Positions 62,661 through 64,000 of a DNA stretch of 64,000 nt are shown here, one piece after another. A program made the translations under genes and the position numbers. This DNA comes from an uncultured Pseudomonadales bacterium (lineage in GTDB: Bacteria; Pseudomonadota; Gammaproteobacteria; Pseudomonadales; Azotimanducaceae): contig OX638346.1 in assembly GCA_951813515.1 (NCBI GenBank), positions 1,605,617-1,669,616 on the forward strand. Direction: 5' to 3'. The notes below the pieces were generated by a model. It made no database searches and was not told the DNA's origin. It was given only the letters and a program-made list of their open reading frames with translations. How positions within the stretch are numbered: the stretch's first letter is position 1; every line of letters starts with the position of its first letter.

Positions 62661-63076
62661 GGCTTCGCCAACCAGTTCATCAACAGGCTGCGCACGTTCG
62701 ATTTCGATGCGATGCTGCGCGACAGCACCATCCTGATGCCACCAGTCCTCAAGCTGAAGCCGCTCTTTCATACCGACTCGGCCGAAACGCGCTATCAAGG
62801 AATCCCGGAGGCATCAGCCACCCGGTGGTGGACATCCTGGTCGAAAAGGCGATCCTCGCAAAGACAATGCGAGAAGTGATAGCAACCTGTCGCGCCCTCG
62901 ACCGTGTCCTGCTGTGGGAGTATTTCCAGCTTCCGCTCGATGCGGTGGCGCGTCCGAGGACGGTCTACTGGGACAAGTTCAGTCGTCCCGACTTCGAGCC
63001 CAAATACTGGCCCCCGTTTCCGGATGGATGGTGGTACGACCCCAAGAAAGCGGCAAGGATTGAGCTAGGGGACTAG
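62661..63076 (+). pseudogene. Remnant of a YejA-like substrate-binding protein
   Basis: Two frames carry parts of a family 5 binding protein: GFANQFINRLRTFDFDAM from 62661 and GISHPVVDILVEKAILAK from 62810 in another frame, which continues through RALDRVLLWEYFQLPL and ends in WWYDPKKAARIELGD. The end closely resembles the C-terminus of the intact gene at 44.6 kb. The bulk of the gene and its start are missing, so it is a frameshifted C-terminal relic. Confidence 0.75.
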
Positions 63077-64000
63077 TGGACGAGGCGGCGACGATACACA
63101 TGTCGAGTCGGGCGCATGGACTCTTCGCTCTGCTGGTGTCCCTGGTAGCCGCACTCTCCTGCTCGATGGAGACGCAGACGGACGTGCCGGTTGAACCGCC
63201 GGTTGAAGTCGTTCTCGATCACTCCGCATCAGAAGTCGTCGAGCTCCTGGAAGCGCTGCTGAAACGAGCCCGGGACCTCCCGACGAGCGCTTCGCGGCGC
63301 GGGGACTTAGGGATGGCATACGAGGTGAACGGCTTCCCCGACGCTGCTTTCGCCAGCTATGAACAAGCTGAGGCCCTTGATCCAAATAGTGCCAGGTGGC
63401 CGTATTTCCAGGCACTGCTTCTTGCAGACCGAGGGCGGCAACCACTTGCCATTGCCGCGCTGGATCGCGCCATTGCTATCGATGCCAGTTACGGCCCTGC
63501 CTGGGTGCGGAAAGGCACCTGGTTGCTCGACCTGGGAAAACCGGCCCTGGCCCTGGACGCGTTCGCGCAGGCGGAGTCTCGGGGCGCGGGTGCGGCGGCG
63601 ATCGTTGGTCAGTCGCGCGTCGCGCTGCAGCAGCGGCGGCCAGGTGATGCGGTGGCTTTGCTGGAGCCATTGTCACGCGAGTTCAAACACCCTGTCGTCT
63701 TTCAACTGCTCGGCCGTGCCTATCGCGAGTCCGCCCGAATCGACGATGCGCGCATCGCTCTTGCCCGGGGAAGAACGCTGCGGCCGTTGCAGTTGGAAGA
63801 TCCCTGGCAGGAGAGCAAGCGTGGTTACGAGGTCAGTTTCGTTCACCGGGCCAGTCGCGCACAGGAGATGATCCACCAGGGCGAGCCGGCAGAAGCCATC
63901 GCGATATTGGAAACACTCCTCGAACAACAGCCGGACAACAGGGTTGTCATCAGCAACCTGGCGACTGCCTATCGCCGCGACGGTGATCCCATTCGGGGGT
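63076..64000 (+). CDS. TPR-repeat protein, exported (3' end outside window)
   Basis: About 308 residues are visible; the frame stays open to the window end. The GTG start overlaps the TAG of the pseudogene and has AGGGGA upstream; an ATG eight codons later begins MSSRAHGLFALLVSLVAALS, a signal-like segment ending at a Cys with an imperfect lipobox. Tandem TPR units follow (ASYEQAEALDPNSARWPYF, LAIAALDRAIAIDASYGPAW, AIAILETLLEQQPDNRVVIS). It is probably a periplasmic scaffold or lipoprotein; the role is unknown. Confidence 0.75.
   Translation, partial: MDEAATIHMSSRAHGLFALLVSLVAALSCSMETQTDVPVEPPVEVVLDHSASEVVELLEALLKRARDLPTSASRRGDLGMAYEVNGFPDAAFASYEQAEALDPNSARWPYFQALLLADRGRQPLAIAALDRAIAIDASYGPAWVRKGTWLLDLGKPALALDAFAQAESRGAGAAAIVGQSRVALQQRRPGDAVALLEPLSREFKHPVVFQLLGRAYRESARIDDARIALARGRTLRPLQLEDPWQESKRGYEVSFVHRASRAQEMIHQGEPAEAIAILETLLEQQPDNRVVISNLATAYRRDGDPIRG

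Overview
The window is 64 kb of high-GC DNA (roughly 60-65% in most genes) from a proteobacterium, most likely an uncultivated gammaproteobacterium. The evidence is gene content and order: RNase T, ComM, an lptM-lysA-(peptidase E)-dapF-xerC-HAD run, the hemC-hemD-hemX-hemY run near argH, a sigma-54/NtrC-controlled porin-glnK-amtB operon, and a class I nrdAB pair behind tandem NrdR boxes. No phage, plasmid or CRISPR locus is visible. Mobile traces are small: one intein, a transposase-like gene that has lost active-site residues, two toxin-antitoxin modules, two local direct duplications and two decayed gene remnants.

Layout. 1-2.7 kb: end of a heterodimeric ABC exporter pair. 2.7-7.5 kb: sulfatase, argG, RNase T, an unknown gene and an exported isoaspartyl methyltransferase. 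7.7-13.3 kb: NrdR boxes, intein-bearing nrdA, nrdB. 13.4-14.9 kb: a lower-GC islet with a YjzC-like micro-protein and an unknown nuclease-like/zinc-finger protein whose 5' end looks truncated. 15-20.3 kb: nucleoside transporter, alpha/beta hydrolase, CDGSH protein, DUF349 protein. 20.3-26.7 kb: repeat-containing thioredoxin-fold protein, a two-component system, glycine-zipper protein, P-loop kinase and DoxX protein. 26.8-31.1 kb: rubrerythrin, Fe-S protein and DUF3501 operon, M28-like protein, RluA-family pseudouridine synthase. 31.1-32.2 kb: a DUF4258/HTH toxin-antitoxin pair with a palindromic operator, then tRNA-Phe. 32.2-36.5 kb: CoA-transferase, APC permease, amidohydrolase, cytochrome c5-like protein. 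36.5-40.5 kb: degenerate transposase-like gene, NtrC site, sigma-54 promoter, porin-glnK-amtB and a terminator. 40.5-48.1 kb: thrC, a flavoprotein remnant, a fused ECF sigma factor, a 170-bp direct repeat, cupin, YejA-like binding protein and carboxylesterase. 48.2-50.4 kb: comM followed by a duplicated micro-protein cassette. 50.8-57 kb: HAD, xerC, dapF, peptidase E, lysA, lptM, argH. 57-58.8 kb: vapBC and an unknown exported protein. 58.8-64 kb: hemCDXY, a yejA remnant, and the start of a TPR protein that leaves the window.

Working together: lysA/dapF, argG/argH and thrC supply amino acids; hemC/hemD with hemX/hemY serve tetrapyrrole synthesis; nrdAB supplies dNTPs; glnK/amtB with the upstream porin form a nitrogen-starvation response. 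The most unusual points are the NrdA intein with Gly rather than Cys/Ser/Thr at the +1 position, the ECF sigma factor fused to an unknown 270-residue domain with an internal ribosome binding site, the duplicated micro-protein cassette translationally coupled to comM, and the unknown nuclease-like gene in the low-GC islet. All assignments are from reading the sequence; no database search was run.
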